64,000 nucleotides of DNA from CAIXLI01 sp964587125 (lineage in GTDB: Bacteria > Pseudomonadota > Alphaproteobacteria > UBA9219), in the NCBI GenBank assembly GCA_964587125.1, contig CAZPKC010000009.1, positions 1 to 64,000 on the forward strand. The letters are read 5' to 3'. Below, in pieces: positions 52,529 through 60,890 of the stretch. Every line of letters starts with the position of its first letter. Positions within the stretch are counted from its first letter, which is position 1. The position numbers and the translations under genes are program-made. Below the pieces are notes generated by a model that searched no databases, was not told where the DNA came from, and saw only the letters and a program-made list of their open reading frames with translations.

Positions 52529-53034
52529 CCGACGATCTCCGCGACCTTTATCAGGACTTGATCCTCGACCACGGCAAGCATCCGCGCAATTTTCACGCGC
52601 TGGCAAGCGCAAACCACGAAGCGCTCGGCTACAATCCGCTCTGCGGGGACAAAATCAATCTCTATGTCTCGGTCGACAACAAAGGCGTTATTCAAGACGT
52701 CGGCTTTCAAGGCAGCGGATGCGCGATTTCGGTCGCCTCGGCTTCGATGATGTCGGAAATGCTCAAAGGCAAAACAACCGAAGAAGCCGCGCGCTTGTTC
52801 GATTATCTTCACAACTCCTGCACCGGACAGGCCGCCGACGCGACGGGACTCGACGAGGACGCCGTTGACCGCATCAAGGCGTTGTCGGGCGTGCGCGATT
52901 ATCCCATTCGCGTCAAATGCGCGACGCTCGCGTGGCACACGTTGCAAGCGGCGCTCAGGAATGAGAAAAAGGCTTCGACCGAAGGAGACGGCGGCGAGCC
53001 GCCGCAAGCGGATTTTATAGAGGGTTTAAGGTGA
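52525..53034 (+). CDS. sufU: SUF sulfur-transfer protein SufU
   Basis: NifU/IscU-like zinc protein that accepts sulfur from SufS, 169 residues. The three conserved cysteines are in NPLCGDKINL, FQGSGCAIS and RVKCATLAWHTLQ. The extra insert between the second and third cysteine and the position after sufS favour SufU over IscU. The reading starts at the ATG at 52525, overlapping the sufS stop. The Ser/Glu/Gly-rich C-terminal tail is unusual. No SufE is seen in the operon. Confidence 0.93.
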   Translation: MTDDLRDLYQDLILDHGKHPRNFHALASANHEALGYNPLCGDKINLYVSVDNKGVIQDVGFQGSGCAISVASASMMSEMLKGKTTEEAARLFDYLHNSCTGQAADATGLDEDAVDRIKALSGVRDYPIRVKCATLAWHTLQAALRNEKKASTEGDGGEPPQADFIEGLR

Positions 53035-53396
53035 ACGACGGCTCGGAAACATTGGCGAAGGAAAAACCTGCCGAAGCCCCCCTGCCCCTCGGCGAGCGCG
53101 TCATCGCGCGCATCAAAACCGTTTACGATCCCGAAATTCCGGTCAACCTTTACGATCTCGGCCTTATCTACAAAATCGACGTCGCTCCCAAGGAAGATGG
53201 TTCGTTCAACGCCACGATCGACATGACGCTGACCTCGCCCAACTGCCCTATCGCCGAAGAAATACCCATTCGCGTGCAGGAGGCCGTTTTAAAAGAAGAC
53301 GGCGCAAAAACGGTTAAAGTCAATCTCGTCTGGGATCCGCCGTGGGACAAATCTCGCATGTCCGACGAGGCGCGGATGCAACTGGATATGTTTTGA
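53031..53396 (+). CDS. sufT: SUF assembly protein SufT (MIP18/DUF59)
   Basis: A 121-residue DUF59 protein, beginning with GTG at 53031 overlapping the sufU stop. The core is RIKTVYDPEIPVNLYDLGLIYKID, then MTLTSPNCPIAEEIP with the conserved Cys, and NLVWDPPWDKSRMSDEAR. SufT helps cluster maturation on target proteins. It ends the operon; an A-type carrier (sufA/erpA), often present at this position, is absent. Confidence 0.95.
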   Translation: MNDGSETLAKEKPAEAPLPLGERVIARIKTVYDPEIPVNLYDLGLIYKIDVAPKEDGSFNATIDMTLTSPNCPIAEEIPIRVQEAVLKEDGAKTVKVNLVWDPPWDKSRMSDEARMQLDMF

Positions 53397-53414
53397 AAAT
53401 GGTCCCGTGGGTAA

Positions 53415-53460
53415 GAATAAAAAAACGCCGCGCGGCTTCTATAAAAAACCAAGCGGCGTT
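53415..53460 (-). terminator. Intrinsic terminator for the S74-domain gene
   Basis: On the minus strand AACGCCGC and GCGGCGTT form an 8-bp stem around a 21-base loop, followed at once by TTTTTTTATTC. It lies 22 bases after the stop of the minus-strand gene at 53483. The stem could also stop readthrough from the SUF operon. Confidence 0.7.
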
Positions 53461-53482
53461 GCCTAATTAATAAAAGGGTGTT

Positions 53483-53833
53483 TTACGCGTAAGTCTTTCT
53501 CTTTTCCAAGAGGTCAACTCTTTTCAAGGCATTGATTTCGGCACGAAGTGCTTCATTATCGGCCTTAAGTTGTTTAACGGCTTCAATCAAAACAGGCGCA
53601 AGCATATCGTAACGAATGCTCTTGAAGCCTTGTTCGTCCGTTGTAACAACTTCAGGCAGAACCTTTTCGGTATCTTGCGCTATAAGGCCGATGGTGGGCC
53701 AATCGGCAAAATCCTTTTTGGGAAACTCATCGGAGCGCCAAGAGTACGAAACCCCTTTGAGCTTTCCAATTATCTCAAGCGCTCCCTTTAACGGAATAAT
53801 ATCTTTTTTCCACCGAAGATCAGAGCCGCCCAT
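53483..53833 (-). CDS. Peptidase S74 / tail-spike chaperone domain protein
   Basis: A 116-residue protein made almost only of the S74 intramolecular chaperone domain: SDLRWKKDIIPLKGALEIIGKLKGVSYSW, then PTIGLIAQDTEKVLPEVV and SIRYDMLAPVLIEAVKQLKADNEALRAEI, ending in a coiled coil. Such domains usually sit at the C-terminus of phage tail fibres or large adhesins and cleave themselves off after trimerisation. The ATG at 53833 has a perfect GGGGGAGG ribosome binding site; a start at 53908 has none. It may be a remnant of a longer protein or a stand-alone trimerisation module. Confidence 0.75.
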   Translation of the reverse strand: MGGSDLRWKKDIIPLKGALEIIGKLKGVSYSWRSDEFPKKDFADWPTIGLIAQDTEKVLPEVVTTDEQGFKSIRYDMLAPVLIEAVKQLKADNEALRAEINALKRVDLLEKRKTYA

Positions 53834-53956
53834 TTTTCCTCCCCCGGTATGCCGGAAGTCTCTTAGGACTCCATATGATTTATTATATTCCCGCCCCCAA
53901 AAAAACACAAGTTAAAAGAGATATTCCGGGCATTGCGAATGCTTTCGATCCATTTC

Positions 53957-53985
53957 TTCTTCCCAAGCCATTTTTAATTTATAAT
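53957..53985 (+). promoter_or_regulatory. Possible pepN promoter
   Basis: A perfect TATAAT at 53980-53985 in a very AT-rich stretch, with a weak TTCTTC at 53957 at 17-base spacing, lies 56 bases upstream of the pepN start and points in its direction. Confidence 0.3.
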
Positions 53986-54040
53986 TATATGTTTTAAGAA
54001 ATACTGCTTTGATTATCGTTCACAATTCGTTCAGGAAAAC

Positions 54041-56632
54041 ATGCCCACAAAAGAAACACTCCTTGCCGATTACCAAGTTCCAGATTTTCTGGTTCGCCGC
54101 GTCGATCTCGACGTCGATATTCAGAATAAATTCGTGACCGTATCCTCGCGCCTGAAAATCGCGCGCAATGCGAAATCGAAAAACAAAAAGGCCCCCCTCT
54201 TCCTCAACGGCGAAGCGCAAAAGCTCATCAGCGTCTCCGTCGATGGCCGCAAGCTTAATAAACGCGAGTACAAACTCACGCCGCACGATCTGACGATCCC
54301 CGACATGCCCGACAAAGCCGTTGTCGAAATCGTCAGCACGCACGATCCGTATAATAACACGACGCTTTCCGGTTTTTATGCTTCGGGGCCGATGCTCTCG
54401 ACGCAATGCGAAGCCGAAGGTTTCCGCCGCATCACTTATTATCCCGACCGTCCCGACGTTATGGCGAAATTCCGCGTCACGATTCACGCGGATAAAAAGA
54501 AATATCCTGTTCTGCTCGCCAACGGGAATCTTCTCAAATCCGGAAAAGAAGGCTCCTCGCGCCACTTCGCGCTATGGCAAGACCCGTTTCCGAAGCCCTG
54601 CTATCTGTTCGCGATGGTCGCAGGCAAGCTCGATAAACGCACAAGCTCTTTCAAAACCAAATCGGGACGCAAAATCCTGATCGAGATATATGTCGAGCCA
54701 GGCAAGAAAAACGAGACCGGCTTCGCGCTTGCGGCAATCAAAAAAGCGATGAAGTGGGACAAGCAACGCTTCGATCTGGAATACGACCTCGACCGCTTCA
54801 TGATGGTCGCGACGCCGTTCTTCAATCATGGCGCGATGGAAAACAAAGGGCTGAATATATTCAACGACGCCTGTGTCCTTGGAAGCGTCGAAACGGCTAC
54901 CGACGCGACGATTTCCTTTATCGAGCGCGTCGTTGCGCACGAATATTTCCACAACTGGACGGGCGACCGCATCACGTGCCGCGACTGGTTCCAATTAAGC
55001 CTCAAGGAAGGCCTGACCGTCTTCCGCGAGCAGGAATACATGGGCGACGCGCATTCTATCGCCGTCGAACGGCTCGACAACGTGCGCGACGTGCGCAGCC
55101 GCCAGTTTGCCGAAGACGCGGGCGCAATGGCGCATCCCGTCCGGCCCGATCATTATCAGGCTATAGACAATTTTTATACCGTGACGGTTTACGACAAAGG
55201 CGCCGAAGTCATCCGCATGATCCAAACGCTTGTCGGACGCAAGGGATTTAACAAAGGCATGGATTTATACGTCCGCCGTCACGACGGGCACGCCGTGACT
55301 TGCGACGATTTCGTGAAGGCGATGAGCGACGCGAATAGAATCGACCTCAAGCAGTTCATGCTTTGGTACAGGCAAGCCGGAACGCCCGTTTTGGATGTTT
55401 CGAGCCGTTACGACGCCGATACCCAATCATTGGCGCTTACGGTCAGGCAATCCTGCAAACCCACGCCCGGACAGCCGGTTAAAAAGCCTTTGCATATTCC
55501 TTTTGCCATAGGTTTGCTTAACCGCAACGGAAGGGACCTCATCGGAACGCGCGTTCTGTCGATCAAAAAGCCGCGCCAGACCTTCATTTTCGAAAACATC
55601 AAGAGAAAGCCCGTTTTGTCGCTCTTGCGCGATTTCTCGGCCCCTATCCGGCTGAATTATGCCTATACCGATGACGAACTTCTTTTCCTCCTCGCGCACG
55701 ACAGCGATCCGTTCAGCAGATGGGAAGCGGGGTTCAAACTCGCAACGGAACGCCTGCTGGATTCTTCAATCGACGACGCGGCTTTTATCTCCGTCCTCGG
55801 CGAGATTTTGCGCGACAGGAAAATCGACCCAGAGTTCAAAGCAATGGTTTTGTCTTTGCCGAGCGAAGGCGAACTTGGCCTTGCCCTGCAGGCTCGGGAA
55901 AAACCGATTGACGTCGATAGGCTCTATGCCGCGCGCAAGGAGCTGGTGAAACGCATCGCGCATCGCCTGCGCAGCGTCTTCGCCGCCGAGCATATACGTT
56001 TGTCCAAAAGCGTATCCGACACAGCCGCCGACGGTGCTTCAATGGGCCGCCGCGGATTGAAAAATTTGTGCCTGTATTATCTGGCGGCTTTGGATAGCCC
56101 CAAAATCCTGAAGCGCGTTTTCCTTCAGGCGACAACGTCAAAGAACATGACGGACCAAATCGCGGCGCTTGGAATTCTTGCGCAAACATCTTCTCCGCTG
56201 CGCGACAAAGCTTTCTCCGTATTCGAAAGAAAGTGGAAGAAATCGCCGACCATTATGGATAAATGGCTTGCGGTGCAGGCTGGCGCGAAACGCGGCGACG
56301 TTTTGAAAACGGTCAAGAGGCTGACGCGGCATCCGGCGTTCACGCTGAAAAACCCGAACCGCATTTCGGCGCTGATCGGCGTATTTGCCGCAAACGGCCT
56401 CGGATTCCACGCCGTGGACGGATCGGGATACCGCTTCGTCGCCGATATGATTCTTAAAATCGACCCGATCAATCCGCACAGCGCGGCGGCTTTAGCCAAA
56501 AATTTCACGCGCTGGCGCGACTACACGCCCGGACGGCAGAAATCGATGCGCACCGAGCTGATCCGCCTGTCGAAGCAAAAAAAACTCTCCCCCAACACGG
56601 CGGAGGTTGTCGGCAAGAGCCTGAAAGGGTAA
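54041..56632 (+). CDS. pepN: Aminopeptidase N
   Basis: Zinc aminopeptidase of the M1 family, 863 residues, normal full length. The substrate-binding GAMEN is at residues 264-268. The zinc motif HEYFH is at 300-304 with the third ligand Glu323 in LKEGLTVFRE. The C-terminal helical domain follows from about residue 540. It is cytoplasmic (no signal peptide) and degrades small peptides. lpxI starts nine bases after its stop. Confidence 0.97.
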   Translation: MPTKETLLADYQVPDFLVRRVDLDVDIQNKFVTVSSRLKIARNAKSKNKKAPLFLNGEAQKLISVSVDGRKLNKREYKLTPHDLTIPDMPDKAVVEIVSTHDPYNNTTLSGFYASGPMLSTQCEAEGFRRITYYPDRPDVMAKFRVTIHADKKKYPVLLANGNLLKSGKEGSSRHFALWQDPFPKPCYLFAMVAGKLDKRTSSFKTKSGRKILIEIYVEPGKKNETGFALAAIKKAMKWDKQRFDLEYDLDRFMMVATPFFNHGAMENKGLNIFNDACVLGSVETATDATISFIERVVAHEYFHNWTGDRITCRDWFQLSLKEGLTVFREQEYMGDAHSIAVERLDNVRDVRSRQFAEDAGAMAHPVRPDHYQAIDNFYTVTVYDKGAEVIRMIQTLVGRKGFNKGMDLYVRRHDGHAVTCDDFVKAMSDANRIDLKQFMLWYRQAGTPVLDVSSRYDADTQSLALTVRQSCKPTPGQPVKKPLHIPFAIGLLNRNGRDLIGTRVLSIKKPRQTFIFENIKRKPVLSLLRDFSAPIRLNYAYTDDELLFLLAHDSDPFSRWEAGFKLATERLLDSSIDDAAFISVLGEILRDRKIDPEFKAMVLSLPSEGELGLALQAREKPIDVDRLYAARKELVKRIAHRLRSVFAAEHIRLSKSVSDTAADGASMGRRGLKNLCLYYLAALDSPKILKRVFLQATTSKNMTDQIAALGILAQTSSPLRDKAFSVFERKWKKSPTIMDKWLAVQAGAKRGDVLKTVKRLTRHPAFTLKNPNRISALIGVFAANGLGFHAVDGSGYRFVADMILKIDPINPHSAAALAKNFTRWRDYTPGRQKSMRTELIRLSKQKKLSPNTAEVVGKSLKG

Positions 56633-56641
56633 GCTCTGCGA

Positions 56642-57484
56642 ATGGTCGATAAAAACATGACTCTTCCGGCTTTTCCCAAGCTTGGCATTATCGCGGGCGG
56701 CGGCCTTGCGCCGAAGCGCGTTATCGACGCTTGCCGCGCGCAGGGACGCGATTTTTTTGTTCTGTGCCTCGAAGGACAGGCCGACGCCGATACCGCTTCG
56801 GATGCGCCGCATGCGTGGCTGCCTTTGGGCGCGTTCGGCAAACTGCGCGATCTTGTCGCTTCCGAAAAAATTGCCGAAGTCGTCATGATCGGCCGCGTTC
56901 GCCGTCCTTCTTTGGGAGAATTGAAGCCCGACTGGCTGGCGATAAAAGGTTTAGCGAAAATCGGGTTTCATCTTCCGGGCGACGACGCCCTGCTCCGCGC
57001 CATCGGGCGCATCATCGAGCAAGAATGCGGTGTGCGCGTTATCGGCGTTCAGGATATTCTGGGCGGCGTTCTGCTCCTTGAGGGGCGTTTGGGAAATCAC
57101 GCTCCCGATGCGGAGGCAAAACAAGACATCGCGCGCGGCGCGGAAGTTGCGCGGGCCTTGGGCCGCGCCGATGTCGGCCAATCGGTCGTCGTGCAGCAAG
57201 GCCTTGTCCTCGGCGTGGAAGCCATCGAAGGAACAGACGCCCTGATCGCAAGGTGCAAAGACCTCAAACGCGAAGGAAGAGGCGGCGTTTTAGTCAAGCT
57301 CGCAAAATCCCAGCAAGACGACCGCTTCGATCTGCCAACCATCGGCCCCGATACGGTCCTTGCCGCAGCTCAAGCGGGCCTCATCGGCATAGCGGCGGAG
57401 GCAGACCGCAGCCTTGTGATCGACCGTGACAGCGTTAAGCAATTAGCCGACGAAAAAGGGCTTTTCGTCGTGGGAATCCGTTAA
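56642..57484 (+). CDS. lpxI: UDP-2,3-diacylglucosamine pyrophosphatase LpxI
   Basis: Enzyme of lipid A synthesis that hydrolyses UDP-2,3-diacylglucosamine to lipid X, used in alphaproteobacteria in place of LpxH. The 280-residue protein has the family N-terminus KLGIIAGGGLAPKRVIDA and the DUF1009 core (GRVRRPSLGELKPDW, GDDALLRAIGRIIEQECG, VVQQGLVLGVEAIEGTDALI). In many genomes lpxI lies in the bamA-lpxD-fabZ-lpxA cluster; here it is next to pepN. Confidence 0.92.
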   Translation: MVDKNMTLPAFPKLGIIAGGGLAPKRVIDACRAQGRDFFVLCLEGQADADTASDAPHAWLPLGAFGKLRDLVASEKIAEVVMIGRVRRPSLGELKPDWLAIKGLAKIGFHLPGDDALLRAIGRIIEQECGVRVIGVQDILGGVLLLEGRLGNHAPDAEAKQDIARGAEVARALGRADVGQSVVVQQGLVLGVEAIEGTDALIARCKDLKREGRGGVLVKLAKSQQDDRFDLPTIGPDTVLAAAQAGLIGIAAEADRSLVIDRDSVKQLADEKGLFVVGIR

Positions 57485-57552
57485 TTAGCATTTTTCTGAC
57501 CTCACTTGCGCCCTATCAGGCTTGTTTTGCTAAGAAAAACTGCTAGTTAACT
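57481..57552. repeat. Dispersed hairpin repeat, copy B
   Basis: Begins at the lpxI stop codon. Its ends, TTAATTAGCA-TTTTTCT and AGAAAAA-CTGCTAGTTAA, form an imperfect inverted repeat. The right half (57518-57548) is highly similar to the left half of copy A at 46836 in opposite orientation, sharing an AAACAAGCCT core. The element sits between lpxI and the coupling-protein gene. Confidence 0.5.
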
Positions 57553-57654
57553 AAAAAATAACATTAAATGAGCAAGACTTGCGAGCCGTTTTCGAGTAAA
57601 CTGCCGCCCGTATAAAAGCCAAGTCTTTTTTCGGGAAATTTTGGAGAGGCAACG

Positions 57655-60084
57655 ATGCCTATTATTCTAGAAAAGAACCAAGTCCGCCAACGCGACATAT
57701 TCCGCGATGTGCGCCCGGCTACGGAACGCACGGCAATTTTCATTACAAAACCTGAAATCGTGGCAGGGCTCGCGTTCGGTCTGACCTTTTTTCTGTTCGT
57801 CGCTACCCCCGAATTCAGATCGTTGGCCGATGTGTTCGCCGTTCCTTTTTACTTTTACTTTCGCTGGGCCTTGCGCAAGCCTTTCGCGTTGCCGTTTAAA
57901 ATTCCGCGTTATGCCCACATACCGGATCCCCATAATTCCCCTCCCGGCAAAACCAGCCCCGGCAAGGCGGAAGGCATCATGTTTCTGGGCAACGTGTCCG
58001 ACAAGGACGACGACGACCAGAACAGGGAAGTGTGGCTGACCAACATCGACGCGCGCGCGCATATTCTTTATCTGGGCACGACGGGTTCGGGCAAAACCGA
58101 AGGCTTGAAGTCGATCGTCACCAACGCGTTGTGCTGGGGCTCCGGATTTTCCTACACCGACGGCAAGGCCGACACCGATTTGTGGGCGTCGCTTTATTCG
58201 CTGACGCGCCGTTTTGGCCGCGACGACGATATTTTGATTCAAAACTACATGACCGGAAACTCGGACGAGGGCTCGGTATCCAATACGATGAACCCGTTCT
58301 CGAACGGTTCGGCTTCGTATCTCGCCAACCTCGTCGTCGGCCTGATGCCGGATGCCGGCGGCGACAACGCCATGTGGAAAGAACGCGCCGTCGCCCTCAT
58401 GTTCGCCTTGATGCCCGCTTTGACCTTCAAGCGCGACCATCAGGGATTGCTTCTGGATGTCGGCATCGTGCGCGACCATTTGGAATTACAGCCCATTATC
58501 CGCCTGTCGCGCGACCAGACGCTGCCCGCGCGCATCCTTCACGGGCTTGAAGGCTACCTGAACACCCTGCCGGGCTACGTGGCCGCCGCTTTCGACGACG
58601 AAGGCAATGAGCGCCCCCCCTCGCCCGATCAGCCGATGTACGATCTGCAGGTAGCAAGGCAACAGCACGGCTACCTCTCGATGCAATTCACGCGGTCGAT
58701 GCAATCCTTGGCCGACGAATACGGATACATCTTCAAAGCGCAGTTGGCCGATGTCGACGTTTTGGACGTCGTTCTGAACCGCCGCATCTTGGTCGTGCTG
58801 ATTCCGGCTCTCGAAAAATCCGGCGACGAAGCCGCCAATTTGGGAAAAATCGTCGCGGGATGCCTCAAGGGCATGATGGGCGCAACTTTGGGCAACACCG
58901 TCGAAGGCGGTTGGGAAAACGCCATCGGCAGCAAACAGACCCGCTCCAGTTCCTCTTTCATCACCGTGTTCGACGAAGTTGGTTACTACACGGCGGCCGG
59001 CATGGCCGTGATGGCGGCGCAAGCGCGTTCGCTGGGATTCTCCCTCGTGTTCGCGGCGCAGGATTTGCCCTCGATGGAAAAACGCATCAAACAGGAAGCC
59101 AAATCCATCGCCGGCAACTGTAACCTGAAAATTATGGGCCGCATCGAAGACCCGACCGATACCAAAGACTTCCTTGAAAAGCACGGCGGCCAATCGTGGG
59201 TCATGGAAAGCAAGGGATACACGGCCCCCACCAATACCGTCGGAAGCTTATTCATGAACATGCCTTTCGCCGACGACCGTCAGGCCTCTTATCTGGCGCG
59301 TAACCGCCTCTGCTACGACCATTTGCGCGGTTATCGCGAAGGCGAGGCGGCATTGGTTTTCGGCGATTGGGCGCATAAGGTGCAAATGTTCTATGCCGTT
59401 CCGGAAAAAGCCAAGGCCTTGCGTGTGCATCGTTTTCTGGCCGTTCCGGGCGTGACGAAATCGACGGAAGCGCGCGATCGCATCGCGTTGGAACTTGAAT
59501 CGCGCCTTAAGGACAAGGATTGGACGGCGGCAGGCGCCGGCGGAACCGTCAAGGAAAGTCCCGAAATCGCCGCAATCGCCAAAACCGTTAAAGGTGCGGC
59601 GACCGCCAAACTGTCGGCAGTCGAAATGGGCGTTGCCAGCGTCGCTTCCATGGGCACCCTGCCCGCAGCGCCCCAAAGCAGCGCGGGAGAGGCCCAGGCG
59701 AAAAACGGAAACGGCAAGAAAGCGTCAGCCTCTTATTCGGAAGATTCCGAAGACGAAGGCGTGTCGATGCCTTCGGTCGGTTCTTACGCCGACGATTTAT
59801 CGTCCGAAGAACGCGCAGCACGGCGCGCCGCTTTGCCGCCGTTGCAGGAAGGCGACCAGTTCGGGATCGAAAACGTCGAACATACTCAAAGCTATGCCGC
59901 GAAAGGCACGCCCGTTTTTGCGGGAACCGATGCCGATCTGTCGGCCATTATTCCCTCGGTGGAAAGCGGCGATACGGATGCCGATTTCTCGACTACCGAA
60001 CTGCCCGAACACATCAGGGCATTCCTCGCGCATTCGGCGCAACAGATAAACGAAGGGTTGCGCGGCAAGGGTGACAGGGAATAA
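57655..60084 (+). CDS. Type IV secretion coupling ATPase, IcmO/DotL-like
   Basis: An 809-residue membrane ATPase. A hydrophobic region at about residues 37-60 (AGLAFGLTFFLFVATPEF) anchors it. Walker A is GTTGSGKT at residues 141-148, and Walker B is in FITVFDEVGYY near residue 440. QARSLGFSLVFAAQDLPSM is a typical coupling-protein motif. Layout and sequence fit the IcmO/DotL/TrbC group of type IVB systems, which carry DNA or effectors to the secretion channel. The C-terminal 160 residues are acidic and low-complexity. No other secretion genes are nearby. Confidence 0.83.
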   Translation: MPIILEKNQVRQRDIFRDVRPATERTAIFITKPEIVAGLAFGLTFFLFVATPEFRSLADVFAVPFYFYFRWALRKPFALPFKIPRYAHIPDPHNSPPGKTSPGKAEGIMFLGNVSDKDDDDQNREVWLTNIDARAHILYLGTTGSGKTEGLKSIVTNALCWGSGFSYTDGKADTDLWASLYSLTRRFGRDDDILIQNYMTGNSDEGSVSNTMNPFSNGSASYLANLVVGLMPDAGGDNAMWKERAVALMFALMPALTFKRDHQGLLLDVGIVRDHLELQPIIRLSRDQTLPARILHGLEGYLNTLPGYVAAAFDDEGNERPPSPDQPMYDLQVARQQHGYLSMQFTRSMQSLADEYGYIFKAQLADVDVLDVVLNRRILVVLIPALEKSGDEAANLGKIVAGCLKGMMGATLGNTVEGGWENAIGSKQTRSSSSFITVFDEVGYYTAAGMAVMAAQARSLGFSLVFAAQDLPSMEKRIKQEAKSIAGNCNLKIMGRIEDPTDTKDFLEKHGGQSWVMESKGYTAPTNTVGSLFMNMPFADDRQASYLARNRLCYDHLRGYREGEAALVFGDWAHKVQMFYAVPEKAKALRVHRFLAVPGVTKSTEARDRIALELESRLKDKDWTAAGAGGTVKESPEIAAIAKTVKGAATAKLSAVEMGVASVASMGTLPAAPQSSAGEAQAKNGNGKKASASYSEDSEDEGVSMPSVGSYADDLSSEERAARRAALPPLQEGDQFGIENVEHTQSYAAKGTPVFAGTDADLSAIIPSVESGDTDADFSTTELPEHIRAFLAHSAQQINEGLRGKGDRE

Positions 60085-60106
60085 TTCCGATTAAACGGAG
60101 GAAATC

Positions 60107-60823
60107 ATGTTTTATCGTTTCGCGCTTGCGCTTCTTTTTCTCTTTTCCTTCATATCTTCCGCACAAGCCGATAGCGGGCCAAAGCCCGACGACACGGTTT
60201 CCTTTACCCTTTCCGCCGAAGATTGGGTTGCGACGAAAACCGCCCATGTCACGTTGGACGTCGAAGCCGCCGTCAATGCTTCCAATGCCGGATCCGTCCG
60301 TGCCGATGTAACAAAAGCCGTCAACGAAATCGCCAAAGCCGATTGGCGTTTGACTGAGTTTAACCGCGCGCAGGATCAAACCGGCATGGAACGCTGGAGC
60401 GTCGTTTTCGACGCCAGATTAGCCGAGTCCGCCCTTAACGGCCTGAACGACGCCGTCAAGAAAGCCAGCAAGGCGGGAATGCAAATATCCGTCGGCAAGA
60501 TCGATTTTTCTCCCACGCTTGACGAAACGGAAGCCGTCCGCGCTGCCCTGCGCGCCCGCATCCTTAAAGAAGCCGGAGAACAATTAGCGGCGCTTAACGC
60601 GGCCCTGCCCGGACGCAGCTATCGCATCTCCGAGATCGTTTTTGATACGGATATCTTCTCTCCTATCCGCATGATTCACAGCAGGCCCATGATGGCTCCG
60701 GTAGCTATGGCCGCTTCGGCTCCCGCCGAGGCGGAACAATCTCAGGACATTTCGCAAAAGCTTGTCCTGAACGCGCATATTACGTTCGCCGCAGTGCCTC
60801 CGATAACGCCTCCGGTCCATTAA
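60107..60823 (+). CDS. Secreted SIMPL-like (DUF541) protein
   Basis: A 238-residue protein with a clear signal peptide (MFYRFALALLFLFSFISSAQA), so periplasmic or outer-membrane associated. The body TAHVTLDVEAAVNASNAGSVRADVTKAVNEI and ERWSVVFDARLAESALNGLNDAVKKASKAGM resembles SIMPL/DUF541 proteins of unclear function. The last 50 residues are Met/Pro/Ala-rich. It lies 22 bases after the coupling ATPase, with GGAGG before its ATG, so co-expression is likely. Confidence 0.6.
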   Translation: MFYRFALALLFLFSFISSAQADSGPKPDDTVSFTLSAEDWVATKTAHVTLDVEAAVNASNAGSVRADVTKAVNEIAKADWRLTEFNRAQDQTGMERWSVVFDARLAESALNGLNDAVKKASKAGMQISVGKIDFSPTLDETEAVRAALRARILKEAGEQLAALNAALPGRSYRISEIVFDTDIFSPIRMIHSRPMMAPVAMAASAPAEAEQSQDISQKLVLNAHITFAAVPPITPPVH

Positions 60824-60890
60824 TGGATGGGGTTGCGGGCTTCCTGCGATTGATGCTATGCCGACTGACCTCTTTTTGGCGGTTAGTCCC

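Noticed and set aside
51899..52612. 237-codon minus-strand ORF
   Set aside because: Antisense to sufS with no family match; sufS coding is unambiguous.
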